Below are positions 27,907 through 36,901 of a stretch of 64,000 nucleotides of DNA, in pieces. Position 1 is the stretch's first letter. Every line of letters begins with the position of its first letter. The DNA comes from Shewanella waksmanii ATCC BAA-643 (GTDB lineage: Bacteria; Pseudomonadota; Gammaproteobacteria; Enterobacterales; Shewanellaceae). The notes below the pieces were generated by a model. That model did no database searches and was not told the DNA's origin. It saw nothing but the letters and a program-made list of their open reading frames with translations. The translations under genes and the position numbers were made by a program. The DNA is taken from NCBI RefSeq assembly GCF_000518805.1, contig NZ_JAEH01000013.1, positions 1-64,000 on the forward strand, given 5' to 3'.

Positions 27907-28860
27907 TTAATCCATAGTCGAGACAAATTGCGGCTCAAGCGCCTCTTTTATTAAGTTTCGAAGCCACCGATGCGCAGTACTAGTTAAAGTTCTACGATGC
28001 TCAACTAGATAAACATCAACCAAGAAACTGGGCTCATTGAATACCTTTATTGTGGCAAATTGTTGATTTATTTTACTGTCACGAGACAAGAAATGGCCAC
28101 CAATAAGCAACCGATCACTATTTTGAATTGCAGTAAGTAGTGTCGATAACTGGCCAGAACGCAATCCAATATGACGCCGTATTCCTTGCTTGTGCAACAG
28201 TTGGTCAATAGGGTTTAAGTAACTGCCAGAGTCCCTGACGTCAAAAGATAAATCTGCAAAAGAATAGTCTAAGCATTCTAACAGTGTGACCTGCTCTTTC
28301 TTGGCCAATGGGTGATTTTTCGAGCCGTAAATCACTGGGTATGTGTGACCAAGCTTTTCAAAGTCGTAGTCAACATATTTCAGGGGCTCTTGAACATGAA
28401 TGGAAAAATCAACTAAGCCATCCTTAAGTAGCGTGGTTGAATCCATCGATGCAGGATATTCTTCCAAAGCCACCTTGGGCGCCTGTTTGTATATTTCGGT
28501 CGCTAATGTAGAAATCAACCAGCGACTCATCAAAGGAGGGGTAGAGATGCCAAATGTTCGCTCGCAATGTTGCGCCTCAAAATGGTGACTCGAAATTAAG
28601 CCCTCAACCGACAATAGAATACTCTCAAGCTGGCTGGTTAAACCAAGTGCTTTATCAGTTGGCTGCAACCCATTTGCAGTTCGATAAAACAAAGGGTCAT
28701 CGAACAACAAGCGTAATCTAGCTAATGTACGACTCATCGCAGGTTGCGTCACATAGAGCTTCTGTGCCGCTTTTGATACATTTTTCTCTTTGAGTAAAAC
28801 ACTTAGCGCGATCAATAGATTTAAGTCAATTCTGCTTAAATTTTGCTCCAAGGTCTTCAT
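27907..28860 (-). CDS. LysR-family transcriptional regulator
   Basis: A 317-residue regulator: winged helix-turn-helix in residues about 10-68 (KNVSKAAQKLYVTQPAMSRTLARLRLLFDDPLF) and a LysR substrate-binding domain from about residue 95. It is divergent from the DUF1254-type gene, with 252 bp between starts, the classic layout for control of the neighbour. The effector is unknown. Start ATG 28860 follows GGGGGTTGATGCG, an adequate ribosome-binding site. Confidence 0.92.
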   Translation of the reverse strand: MKTLEQNLSRIDLNLLIALSVLLKEKNVSKAAQKLYVTQPAMSRTLARLRLLFDDPLFYRTANGLQPTDKALGLTSQLESILLSVEGLISSHHFEAQHCERTFGISTPPLMSRWLISTLATEIYKQAPKVALEEYPASMDSTTLLKDGLVDFSIHVQEPLKYVDYDFEKLGHTYPVIYGSKNHPLAKKEQVTLLECLDYSFADLSFDVRDSGSYLNPIDQLLHKQGIRRHIGLRSGQLSTLLTAIQNSDRLLIGGHFLSRDSKINQQFATIKVFNEPSFLVDVYLVEHRRTLTSTAHRWLRNLIKEALEPQFVSTMD

Positions 28861-28926
28861 CGCATCAACCCCCAGCTCTCACAAGATATGATCAAGAGTT
28901 ATATTAGATATCAAAATAAATAATTT

Positions 28927-28940
28927 CAAATTATAATTTG
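28927..28940. promoter_or_regulatory. Perfect palindrome in the LysR / DUF1254 divergent region
   Basis: CAAATTATAATTTG is a perfect 14-bp palindrome in AT-rich sequence between divergent LysR and DUF1254 genes. Position and symmetry suit a LysR-type regulatory binding site. The call is inference. Confidence 0.45.
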
Positions 28941-29112
28941 GGTTATTTAATATCTCCACTGATCGCTAAATAAGCACTTGTCGAACAAACACTCAACATT
29001 TAGGCTAAGCATGTTGTTCTGTGTGCTAACGATAAATAGATAACTATTTCATAGCGTATAGAAAAAGGACGTTCTAAACGATAATTTGATTAATAACCAG
29101 AAGGGCAATAGC

Positions 29113-30123
29113 ATGATTAAACTCACATTAGCAGCAACAATCGCCTGCACATTTCTCTCTGCTTCAGTTAGCGCTGAACAGCAACAACACATTCAAATTA
29201 CTGAGCAGAACTTTAGCCACGCAGAAACTGCACGCAACTATCGAAACTGGGCAAGTAAAGGAGCTACTGAACAGTTTGCAAAAATGGCAAACCTTCCACC
29301 TCGCGGTAAAGCCGCACCGACAGTACAAATGAATGACGATACGCTTTATGGTGTGGCCATCGTCAAATCAATTGATGGCAAGGTGACGTTCTCCATCCCA
29401 ACAAGTGATAACTACCTTGCAGTACAAGTCATCACTGAACGTGGTCATGGACAACATTACGTTGTGGAAGATGGAGATTATAATCTACCCGTTGAAAGTG
29501 AATATGCCTTCCTGATTTATCGGTCTGGGACAGAGCATGGAATAGCGGCCGCCAAAGCGGTTTTAGATACTGTTGATGACACTGATTTCAACTTTGCAAC
29601 CGACTATCAGGTACAGCCATATAACTACCAAGAAGTCGAGAAATGGGTCAGCAAGTACACCGCTGAAGTGAATAGTAAAGAAAATTTCACCTATACCTTC
29701 CCACGCACCAGTGAGAAAGTCACTGACCTTCATCAGTGGAACCTAGAAAATGCGGCAGGCTGGGGTGGAGCAAGCCCAGAAGCTTTTGTTGGGAATAAAT
29801 ATGCCAACAGCCCTAAAATGAGCGCAAACAAATGCTATACAAGCACCTTTGCTGACCCCAACAATAAGTTCTTCACTTCAATAACTGCTTATGATGGCGA
29901 CAAGTACCTAATTGAAGGGGTAAAACATATTAGCTCTCATTCTTGGGAAAAAAACGCAAATGGCAGCATTACTGTTTCCTTTAATTGTGGCAACAAAGCC
30001 AAAAACAATATTGATACCAAAGGCAAAGACTTCACTTTCACTAGTAGACACTATGGTGTGAACCCAAAGGTTATGAATAGCGAGCAAGATCCCATCATAT
30101 CAGCCGTTCAAGTCGGAGAATAA
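29113..30123 (+). CDS. Secreted DUF1254/DUF1214-type protein
   Basis: A 336-residue exported protein, signal peptide in residues 1-21 (MIKLTLAATIACTFLSASVSA). The NDDTLYGVAIVKSIDGKVTFSIP stretch (about residues 66-88) and the following tyrosine-rich part resemble DUF1254; the C-terminal part, with GGASPEAF and a FTFTSRHYG-like end, resembles DUF1214. Function of these domains is unknown. ATG 29113 is preferred over an upstream TTG 29086: AGAAGGG lies nine bases before it and the signal peptide begins there. A LysR regulator is divergent and a cupin gene converges. Confidence 0.8.
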   Translation: MIKLTLAATIACTFLSASVSAEQQQHIQITEQNFSHAETARNYRNWASKGATEQFAKMANLPPRGKAAPTVQMNDDTLYGVAIVKSIDGKVTFSIPTSDNYLAVQVITERGHGQHYVVEDGDYNLPVESEYAFLIYRSGTEHGIAAAKAVLDTVDDTDFNFATDYQVQPYNYQEVEKWVSKYTAEVNSKENFTYTFPRTSEKVTDLHQWNLENAAGWGGASPEAFVGNKYANSPKMSANKCYTSTFADPNNKFFTSITAYDGDKYLIEGVKHISSHSWEKNANGSITVSFNCGNKAKNNIDTKGKDFTFTSRHYGVNPKVMNSEQDPIISAVQVGE

Positions 30124-30139
30124 TCAGTTTTAGTGATGA

Positions 30140-30177
30140 CAGTTTTTAGGTTGACTATTTTGGCAACCTAAAAACTG
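30140..30177. terminator. Bidirectional terminator hairpin between DUF1254 and DUF4437 genes
   Basis: A 14-bp stem, CAGTTTTTAGGTTG (30140-30153) with its complement at 30164-30177, encloses a 10-nt loop. It sits 17 bp after the DUF1254 stop and contains the stop codon of the convergent cupin gene. The A/T-rich outer stem suits termination in both directions. Confidence 0.75.
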
Positions 30178-31028
30178 GAATCGGAAATTTCATAACTTCC
30201 TTTCAAACGCAGATAAATCAAAGTCTCTGTAGTCGTATTGATATTATGAGTGAATTCACCTACCGAAGAGAAATAGCTGCCGGTATTTAAACTAACCGGT
30301 TCACCAGTTTCATTTGATTGATACTCAATCGCCCCTTTAATCACAACAGCTCGAAACTCAGCAGCATTGGCCATTAGCTGACCGCGATACCCTGCCGGAA
30401 TACGAAGCAATGTGCCACCGAGCTTACCAAGCAATGGGCTACCCCATAGCTGAGTAAGCTGCACTTGTGGACTGGCAATGAAATTTACATCCTTACCCGA
30501 TTGCCACACCATATTGGCTTGATGAAGATTTAACGCATGTTCACCATTGTTAAACTCCTCTGCAGATGGTTTAACCAAATAAGGCCCCGCGTCGATTTCT
30601 AAGTAAACTAGATTACTGTCGCTGTTTGCAGCTGTTATATGGTTCTCACCCGCTGGCTGGGTCCAAAAAGAGCTGGCTGGCATCCACGCTTTAGCCGCTG
30701 CGGGATCATCGTTATGTAATTCACCTTCAATCACGACACCTCGGTAGCTGATATTATGAATGTGTGGTGGTGAAGCAAAGCCACGATTAAATCTCACCAA
30801 CATACCCGTTGCTGCATTCTGGGTGCGGTCTCCCCATAAATTAGCAGCCGCGGGACTTTTATCTCCTCTTAACGGATTAAGGTATCCCCATTCAATCGCA
30901 TCGCTGCTTAGCCAGGATGACTGCTTATACTCGCCGACAGGAGCAGCGTCATTAGCAAATGTTAACTGGCTGCCAAATGTCACCACCAACAGCACAGCTC
31001 TAGCGAATACGCGCCTAATCTTCATCAT
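30168..31028 (-). CDS. Secreted DUF4437 cupin-type protein
   Basis: A 286-residue protein with a signal peptide (residues 1-25, ending SQLTFA|ND). Two cupin-like halves follow: the first shows [19 protein letters not shown] (about residues 86-104), the second [27 protein letters not shown] (about 210-236). The arrangement and DUF4437 resemblance suggest a periplasmic small-molecule binding or oxidoreductase-like protein; no substrate is known. It converges with the DUF1254-type gene. Two ATG codons open the frame and the first is used. Confidence 0.8.
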   Translation of the reverse strand: MMKIRRVFARAVLLVVTFGSQLTFANDAAPVGEYKQSSWLSSDAIEWGYLNPLRGDKSPAAANLWGDRTQNAATGMLVRFNRGFASPPHIHNISYRGVVIEGELHNDDPAAAKAWMPASSFWTQPAGENHITAANSDSNLVYLEIDAGPYLVKPSAEEFNNGEHALNLHQANMVWQSGKDVNFIASPQVQLTQLWGSPLLGKLGGTLLRIPAGYRGQLMANAAEFRAVVIKGAIEYQSNETGEPVSLNTGSYFSSVGEFTHNINTTTETLIYLRLKGSYEISDSSF

Positions 31029-31184
31029 TCCACCTTAATCTCATCCCACATATTCAAAACAAACAACATCATAAGCGAACCAAAACAGTTGATAAATGCC
31101 GCCTGACTTTAAACACTATCAATAAATTATTGATAATTTCCCTGGCTCAAACCACTGTCAACTTCCGTTGCCATACACAGTAAA

Positions 31185-31205
31185 TGTGATCTTGATCAAT
31201 ATCAC
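31185..31205. promoter_or_regulatory. Overlapping CRP-like and FNR-like sites upstream of the sulfur fusion gene
   Basis: TGTGATCTTGATCAAT (31185-31200) has a perfect TGTGA half of a CRP site and a weaker TCAAT half. Shifted by seven bases, TTGATCAATATCAC (31192-31205) fits the FNR consensus TTGAT-N4-ATCAA at nine of ten defined bases. The sites end about 100 bp before the ATG at 31307. CRP and FNR homologues coexist in Shewanella and relatives; which protein binds is inference. Confidence 0.55.
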
Positions 31206-31306
31206 CAAACTGCCAATATAACCAAATCGAATTAGTTATCACCAAAAGAAATAAAAAAAATAGGTGATGAATTGAACCCACATAACCATAAGAATAAGAG
31301 TTACCC

Positions 31307-33577
31307 ATGAGCCAAAGCCAATCACTGAGCCAAATTTACCTTGATGCTAACGCTACCACCCCGGTGCTCCCCCAGGCAGCAAACGCCGCAGTAGCAGCAA
31401 TGCAGGAGTTATTTGGTAACCCAAGCAGTAGCCACATTACGGGCCTGAAAGCCAAACACTTGATGGAGCAAACTCGCCAAAAGGGGCAGCAATTACTCGG
31501 CAGTGGCAATGGCAAATTGATCTTTACCAGTGGGGCGACAGAAGGTATTCAAACCGCAATCCTGTCGGCACTGATAGCCGCCAAACAGCAGATGCAAGCC
31601 GACAAAAGCTATTGCCTACTTTACGGCGCGACAGAACATAAGGCGGTGCCCAACTCACTGGCACATTGGAATGAGATCCTTGGCATCAACGCTGAAATAA
31701 AAGCCATCCCGGTAGATAAAATGGGTAATTTGGACAATGACTTTATTGCCGAGCATGTGCCTTCGGCATTGATGATTTGCACCATGGCGGTCAACAATGA
31801 AACTGGCGTGTTCCAAGATCTCCCCAAACTCGATCGCTGTATTCGTCAGCATAACCCTGGCGTATTTTGGATGGTCGATTGTGTACAGGCATTAGGAAAA
31901 AGATCACTAACACTCGCTAACACCAGTATCGACTATGCCCCATTTAGCGGTCATAAGCTCTACGCGCCTAAAGGCATTGGTTTTGTATACATCAGAGACA
32001 ACGCCCCGTTTACGCCTTTTATTGCCGGAGGCGGTCAAGAAGGAGGGTTACGCTCCGGAACTGAAAATCTGCCAGGTCTAGCAGCATTATCGGTGATCTT
32101 TGATATGCTACTTCAGCCAACAAATAGCCCTTTTGCCGATTTGCAAACTCTTGATGGTTTTCGTCAGCAGTTAGCTGATAGCCTCACTCAGGCTTTCCCT
32201 AGCATTGTTTTTAATCACGACTTTAGCAACAGCGTGGCAACCACATTGAATTTCGCGATTCCTGGATTCAGTAGTAAAGAGATCATGGATCTTTTTGATG
32301 CGGCCCATATCCGCGTCAGTTCTGGATCAGCGTGTAGCTCAAAAGTCACCCGCAGTTTCGTACTTGATGCCATGGGACTGCCGACCTGGCAGAGCGAAAG
32401 CGCGATAAGAATGTCTTTTGGACCCGCCATTAACCAACAAGAGATAGACGCTGCATGTGCTCGCATTCAAACGGCGGCAAATGCGTTAGGCCAAAGCTGC
32501 CTGCGGATTAACCCTGAGCAAATCGATGATAAATCACCACTCAACGGCCTAGTAGAACTGCGTGCAGGGGCGAATTGTTGCTGGGTATATGCAGACCAAG
32601 CCAGTCAACAAGCCGTGGTTATTGATGCCGTGCCGGAGCTGGTTGAGCGAATTGACACGTTATTGCAATGCCAGCAGCTACAAGCTGTTGCCATACTCGA
32701 TACCCACGGCCATGCCGACCACGAATCTGGCCGCGTTGCGCTGGCAAAGTTACACTTAGCCAAGCAAGATTGTGATCACTTAGGTTGGCCAGCAGACAGC
32801 GATAAACTGGATTTACAAAACAATCGTTTTGACATGATGAAAGTCGGCACCTTAAATCTAATTAAGGTGCCCACTCCCGGCCATACCGATGATAGCGTGA
32901 CATTCCTTCTAGCCAATGATGAACGGATTCACTTTGCCTTTTGTGGTGATACGGTATTGATGGGCAGCCTTGGGCGCACTAACTTTGATAGCAGTAGCGC
33001 CGAGCAGATGTTCGACAGTCTCAAATCTTTGTATGCATTGATAGGCCAAGATACTTTGCTGTGCGCCAGCCATGATTATCACAACGAGTTCACCACCAGT
33101 TTCGCGGCGGAAATGCCCCGAAATGCGCTTTTAAAAGCGGTGTTAACCGAATCCATTGACCGCAATGAGTTTGTCAGTCGTAAGCAGCAACTTGATGCCC
33201 ACCTATGCGATGAAGTTGGCCAAACCATTATGTGTGGCGCATACACACAAGATTGCCAGCAACAACACATCATTGAATATACCAGCCAGACGCTAAGACA
33301 GGTGTTATCGCAACCTAACGATCTGAAAATTGTTGATATACGTGAGCCCCATGAATACGCGTTGCAACATGATCTGGCCGACTTAGATAACTGCGATCTC
33401 AACATCCCGCTAACACGCCTAGTGCAATTCATTGAAGAAAATAGCAACGCTAAACAGCAGCAGTGGGTATTAGTGTGCCGTAGTGGCAGCCGATCAATGG
33501 TAGCGGCACAGGCCATGCATCGCCTTGGCTTCAGTCAAGTGGCCCATTTGAAAGGTGGCTATGCCCTAAGCGCTTAA
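31307..33577 (+). CDS. Trifunctional fusion: cysteine desulfurase, persulfide dioxygenase-like MBL, rhodanese
   Basis: 756 residues, no signal peptide. Residues 1-395 are a NifS/IscS-type desulfurase: PLP lysine K217 (SGHKLYAPKGIGF), His111, catalytic Cys343 in SSGSACSS. Residues about 410-620 are a metallo-beta-lactamase domain of ETHE1 type: THGHADHESG (H467, H469, D471, H472), TPGHTDDS (H526), FCGDT (D548), GRTNF, and CASHDYHNEFTT (H589). Residues about 655-756 are a rhodanese with IVDIREPHEYA and active-site loop CRSGSRS (C724). Chemistry inferred: cysteine sulfur becomes enzyme persulfide, passes to a carrier or glutathione persulfide, and is oxidised to sulfite or carried as thiosulfate. 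It sits between a DUF4437 gene and an AraC regulator. A CRP/FNR-like site lies upstream. All catalytic residues are intact. Confidence 0.9.
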   Translation: MSQSQSLSQIYLDANATTPVLPQAANAAVAAMQELFGNPSSSHITGLKAKHLMEQTRQKGQQLLGSGNGKLIFTSGATEGIQTAILSALIAAKQQMQADKSYCLLYGATEHKAVPNSLAHWNEILGINAEIKAIPVDKMGNLDNDFIAEHVPSALMICTMAVNNETGVFQDLPKLDRCIRQHNPGVFWMVDCVQALGKRSLTLANTSIDYAPFSGHKLYAPKGIGFVYIRDNAPFTPFIAGGGQEGGLRSGTENLPGLAALSVIFDMLLQPTNSPFADLQTLDGFRQQLADSLTQAFPSIVFNHDFSNSVATTLNFAIPGFSSKEIMDLFDAAHIRVSSGSACSSKVTRSFVLDAMGLPTWQSESAIRMSFGPAINQQEIDAACARIQTAANALGQSCLRINPEQIDDKSPLNGLVELRAGANCCWVYADQASQQAVVIDAVPELVERIDTLLQCQQLQAVAILDTHGHADHESGRVALAKLHLAKQDCDHLGWPADSDKLDLQNNRFDMMKVGTLNLIKVPTPGHTDDSVTFLLANDERIHFAFCGDTVLMGSLGRTNFDSSSAEQMFDSLKSLYALIGQDTLLCASHDYHNEFTTSFAAEMPRNALLKAVLTESIDRNEFVSRKQQLDAHLCDEVGQTIMCGAYTQDCQQQHIIEYTSQTLRQVLSQPNDLKIVDIREPHEYALQHDLADLDNCDLNIPLTRLVQFIEENSNAKQQQWVLVCRSGSRSMVAAQAMHRLGFSQVAHLKGGYALSA

Positions 33578-33607
33578 CCCTATACAGCTAAAAAGGGCTA
33601 GAAGCAT

Positions 33608-34480
33608 TCAGGACAATAGGTGCTTCGCCCTAATTTGCTTTCTAAACTGGCTAGGCGTACAGCTCTTTATCGATAAAAACTGTCGGTTAAAATTGGAGAT
33701 GTTGTTAAAGCCACATTTGTCACTGATAACAGCAATGGGGTGATTAGAGGTGATCAGTAATTTACAGGCTTTGCCGATACGCAGTTGATTGATAAATTCG
33801 GTCAATGTGCGTTCGGTGCGGCGTTTAAAAAAGCGATGAAAATGATTGGTGCTCATATGAGCAAGCTTGGCCATATCATCAGCATAAAGCGCTGAATCGA
33901 AGTTCTTGTAGATGTATTCAATCACCCTATCTAGCTTATCAATGCCGGCATCGGTTTTATCCCCATAGCTAAAAAAGCTACTCGATAACGGCTGAGGCTC
34001 TTTATCTTGCAGCATGATATTAAACAGTTCCAAGAGTAGAATATAACGCTGGAATGTATCTTCTTGGGTCATGCGCTCAAACAAAACCTTAGCACGCTCA
34101 CCGCTATGACTAGAGAATAAAAGACCGCGTCCAGAGCGCTTCAGCATGGTTTCTAGTGCGGTCATTTCTGGATGATCTGCACTTAAATTTTCAATCCAAA
34201 CTTTGGGAATTTGCGCCACATGGACAACTTGCATAGAGCCATCTTCATTAGGGCTACTATGCCAAGTATGGGGCATATTAGGCCCCACTAGCACTAAGTC
34301 GGCATCAGCGTAATCAGCAATATTATCACCAACATAGCGTAAGCCTTGACTGTTAAGCGTCAAACAAACCTCGTACTCAGGATGGTAATGCCAATTAAAG
34401 TCAATTTGAGGGATATCATACTTAGCGTACCGCCAAGAGCTATTGGTGGACGGTATCACCTTCTCGCACATGGGTTTCAT
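33608..34480 (-). CDS. AraC-family transcriptional regulator
   Basis: A 290-residue regulator. The N-terminal part (residues 20-95) is a cupin-like sensor with HYHPEYEVCLTLN and VGPNMPHTWHS; residues about 185-285 hold two helix-turn-helix units (MSTNHFHRFFKRRTERTLTE and NNISNFNRQFLSIKSCTPSQ). It lies 495 bp from the divergent chitooligosaccharide deacetylase gene, which makes regulation of chitin or amino-sugar genes likely but not proven. It could instead act on the converging sulfur fusion gene, which ends 30 bp before its own stop. Confidence 0.92.
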   Translation of the reverse strand: MKPMCEKVIPSTNSSWRYAKYDIPQIDFNWHYHPEYEVCLTLNSQGLRYVGDNIADYADADLVLVGPNMPHTWHSSPNEDGSMQVVHVAQIPKVWIENLSADHPEMTALETMLKRSGRGLLFSSHSGERAKVLFERMTQEDTFQRYILLLELFNIMLQDKEPQPLSSSFFSYGDKTDAGIDKLDRVIEYIYKNFDSALYADDMAKLAHMSTNHFHRFFKRRTERTLTEFINQLRIGKACKLLITSNHPIAVISDKCGFNNISNFNRQFLSIKSCTPSQFRKQIRAKHLLS

Positions 34481-34975
34481 CGTAAAAATCCGTTTATTTG
34501 TAAGCCGACCTTGGTGCTAATTCAATAAAAAGTGAAGCGCTCTCTCCAGAAAGCTTAGCCAGTTTATCTAAATACCAAAGCAATGATATTAGACCTTAAT
34601 ATTATATTATTCTACGCTGTTCGCCAGCCTGCAACTCATCGTACCAGAACCACTTTATAGATAATTTGACATATTTAACTGTTATTTAAAATATACAAAA
34701 AACCACCAGTAAAAAGTAACATCAATAAACCTAGAGCAGACAAGCCATTCAGCGATAAAATTAATAAAATCCCGTCAAAGTAACAAGTTTATTATCCGAT
34801 ATTTAAAAACACTGAATGACAATATTTAATATAAGAACAACTTGATAGAATAATATACCAACAACCTTGATTCGTATAACTGACCCTCACATAAGTCGAT
34901 AGGTTATTTATGGCCAAACATATAAAAACATATGGCAATGAATAATTACCCTGAAAAAAATAAGGACGATTTACT
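34481..34975. other. Divergent regulatory space, AraC / deacetylase
   Basis: 495 bp of AT-rich sequence without a credible gene. The dyad CATATAAAAACATATG near 34919-34934 is the only local structure noted; its role is unknown. The deacetylase ribosome-binding site is AAGGA, about 10 bases before GTG 34976. Confidence 0.45.
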
Positions 34976-36250
34976 GTGAATATAAAACCCCTAGTGACCG
35001 CACTCACCCTTGGCTTAGCAACAATGGGCCAAGCAAACGCCGCCGATAAAACTATCTACCTCACTTTTGACGATGGCCCAATGAATGCTACGCCAGCACT
35101 GCTTGATACCCTCAATGCCGGTGGCATCAAAGCTACATTTTATGTCAATGCTTGGCACTTAGACGGGATTGGTGATGAAAACGAAGATTTGGCTTTAGTC
35201 TCTCTTATCAATACCTTAAAAGGTGGTCACGTGGTTGGTAACCACAGCTACGATCATATGATCCACAACTGTGTGGAAGAGTTCGGCCCCACCAGTGGTG
35301 CAGACTGTAATGCGACCGGGAATCATCAAATCAACTCCTATCAAGATCCTGTGTACGACGCATCAATGTTCGACAAAAACCTAACGGTGCTTGAGTCATA
35401 CATTCCTAACATTCAGAGCTACCCTAACTATAAAGGTGATACGTTAGCACGCTTACCGTATACCAATGGCTGGCGTTCTAGCGGCGAGCTAAAAGGTGAT
35501 GGCTTATGTGCCACCTCTGATGACTTTAAACCATGGGAGCCAGGTTATGTGTGCGATCCTGACAACCCATCAAACAGCTCGGCAGCAGCCATTGAAGTGT
35601 CTAATATTCTGGCCAATAAAGATTATCTCATCCATGGTTGGGATCTTGATTGGGCGCCCGAAAACTGGGGGATTGCTTTCCCCGCTAACAGCTTAACGGA
35701 AGCATCGGATATGTTAGCCTATGTCGATGCCGCCTTGAATGCTTGTGCACCGGTCACGATTAACCCGATTAACTCTAAAACTCACAACTTCCCATGTGGC
35801 GACGCGTTGCATGCAGATAAAGTGATCATTCTTACCCATGACTTCTTATTTGAAGATGGCAAACGTGGCCAAGGCGCAACGCTTAACTTACCTAAATTAG
35901 CAGAGTTTATTGAACTGGCTAAGGCTGCTGGTTACGCCTTTGATACCATGGATAACTATGCTCCTAAATGGCAAAACAACGTTGACTACCAAGTGGGTGA
36001 TTATGTCACATACCAAGATGTGGTCTTTAAAACAGTGATTGCCCATACCGCACAAGATAACTGGGCACCCACAGCTAACTCTAACCTTTGGGTGAAGAGC
36101 ACACCTAGCGCGGTTTGGTCGGCTAATGTCAGTTATCAAGCAGGTGATTTAGTGACTTACATGGGAACTGAATACACGGTTATTGCAGATCATGTATCTC
36201 AAGCGCTTTGGACACCGGCTGCGAGCGATACACTGTTCGCAGTTAACTAA
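34976..36250 (+). CDS. Secreted chitooligosaccharide deacetylase with two chitin-binding modules
   Basis: A 424-residue secreted enzyme (signal peptide residues 1-22, MGQANA|A). The CE4 polysaccharide-deacetylase domain (residues about 25-325) shows TFDDGP (motif 1, catalytic and metal aspartates), GNHSYDHM (motif 2, metal histidines) and further HGWDLDW and LTHDFLFED. Two small CBM5/12 chitin-binding modules end it (W-x-x-x-V-x-Y-x-x-GD-x-V-x-Y, about 330-372 and 378-424). The layout and length match Vibrio chitin-oligosaccharide deacetylases, which remove one acetyl from chitobiose and larger oligomers. Start is GTG 34976 following AAGGA. It has its own terminator and is divergent from the AraC gene. 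Confidence 0.93.
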   Translation: MNIKPLVTALTLGLATMGQANAADKTIYLTFDDGPMNATPALLDTLNAGGIKATFYVNAWHLDGIGDENEDLALVSLINTLKGGHVVGNHSYDHMIHNCVEEFGPTSGADCNATGNHQINSYQDPVYDASMFDKNLTVLESYIPNIQSYPNYKGDTLARLPYTNGWRSSGELKGDGLCATSDDFKPWEPGYVCDPDNPSNSSAAAIEVSNILANKDYLIHGWDLDWAPENWGIAFPANSLTEASDMLAYVDAALNACAPVTINPINSKTHNFPCGDALHADKVIILTHDFLFEDGKRGQGATLNLPKLAEFIELAKAAGYAFDTMDNYAPKWQNNVDYQVGDYVTYQDVVFKTVIAHTAQDNWAPTANSNLWVKSTPSAVWSANVSYQAGDLVTYMGTEYTVIADHVSQALWTPAASDTLFAVN

Positions 36251-36280
36251 GTCCCAGCGTTTTAGCGTACTTAAAGTAAA

Positions 36281-36316
36281 AAAGGCCAACAGTTTTCGCT
36301 GTTGGCCTTTGTCTAT
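36281..36316 (+). terminator. Intrinsic terminator after the deacetylase
   Basis: Stem AAAGGCCAACAG (36281-36292) pairs with CTGTTGGCCTTT (36299-36310) around the loop TTTTCG. A T-rich run follows. The A-tract before the stem would also serve the leftward small gene ending at 36341. Confidence 0.9.
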
Positions 36317-36334
36317 TTGTCTATTTGTCTATTT
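36311..36334. repeat. GTCTATTT octamer, three tandem copies
   Basis: Three perfect 8-bp copies follow the terminator stem, then a partial GTC. Short tandem repeats next to a terminator usually arise by slippage. Confidence 0.9.
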
Positions 36335-36340
36335 GTCTTG

Positions 36341-36565
36341 CTAGTTGCTGCAATAAGTTTGTAGACACTGTTGATATAAATGATTGAACAGTGGCTCACT
36401 AGCAGCACAGGCTGATTGTTGACCTGAACACATGGCAATTTGCTGTTGCTGAGCGGTTATAACACAAGAGTCAGCACATGATGCTGCAAACGCGATACTT
36501 GCCTGTGCGCCTAAAAACAACCCAAAAGAAACCAGCGTAAGTTTTAGTCTATTTATATTCTTCAT
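36341..36565 (-). CDS. Small secreted six-cysteine protein
   Basis: A 74-residue precursor with a signal peptide (residues 1-28, ending AFAA|SC). The mature part of about 46 residues has six cysteines (SCADSC, MC, AC, QC, YC) and could form three disulfides. A strong ribosome-binding site (AAGGAA, seven bases before ATG) supports the start. I do not recognise the family. It lies in the chitin region between the deacetylase terminator and the GlcNAc-type transporter, but on the opposite strand, so a link to chitin use is only positional. Confidence 0.75.
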   Translation of the reverse strand: MKNINRLKLTLVSFGLFLGAQASIAFAASCADSCVITAQQQQIAMCSGQQSACAASEPLFNHLYQQCLQTYCSN

Positions 36566-36901
36566 TTTATTTCCTTATTAATTTAGCTTCTTCATGAAGC
36601 ATAAAAAACTTACATTCAATATTTTACAAACATCAACCACTAATATTAAAGTTGATATTTACCCATCAGCAATCAATAGAATAATACAACTCGCCGATAT
36701 TAATGTTGGTGTCATTTTTTGCAGCAAGATGGCTGCAATAGAAAAGTATTAGTATTTGATAGTTGTGTATATCACAGACTCAAGAATCCTGTGCACACTA
36801 AGTTTGCTAGTCAATTAGCGTTAATAACTATCACTAGGAACTGTCACTAGGTAGGCAAGTGTTTTGCTAACTTAGCTTGCTCAACCAAGGAATTACGGGT
36901 C
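36566..36901. other. Divergent promoter region, small Cys-rich gene / MFS operon
   Basis: 336 bp, AT-rich, no credible gene. It should contain the promoters of both flanking transcripts. The imperfect repeat TATCACTAGGAACTGTCACT near 36830-36849 was noted; I see no match to the NagR-type operator used by GlcNAc genes. Confidence 0.45.

Noticed and set aside
29086..29112. TTG start for the DUF1254 gene
   Set aside because: The signal peptide and a good ribosome-binding site both begin at ATG 29113.
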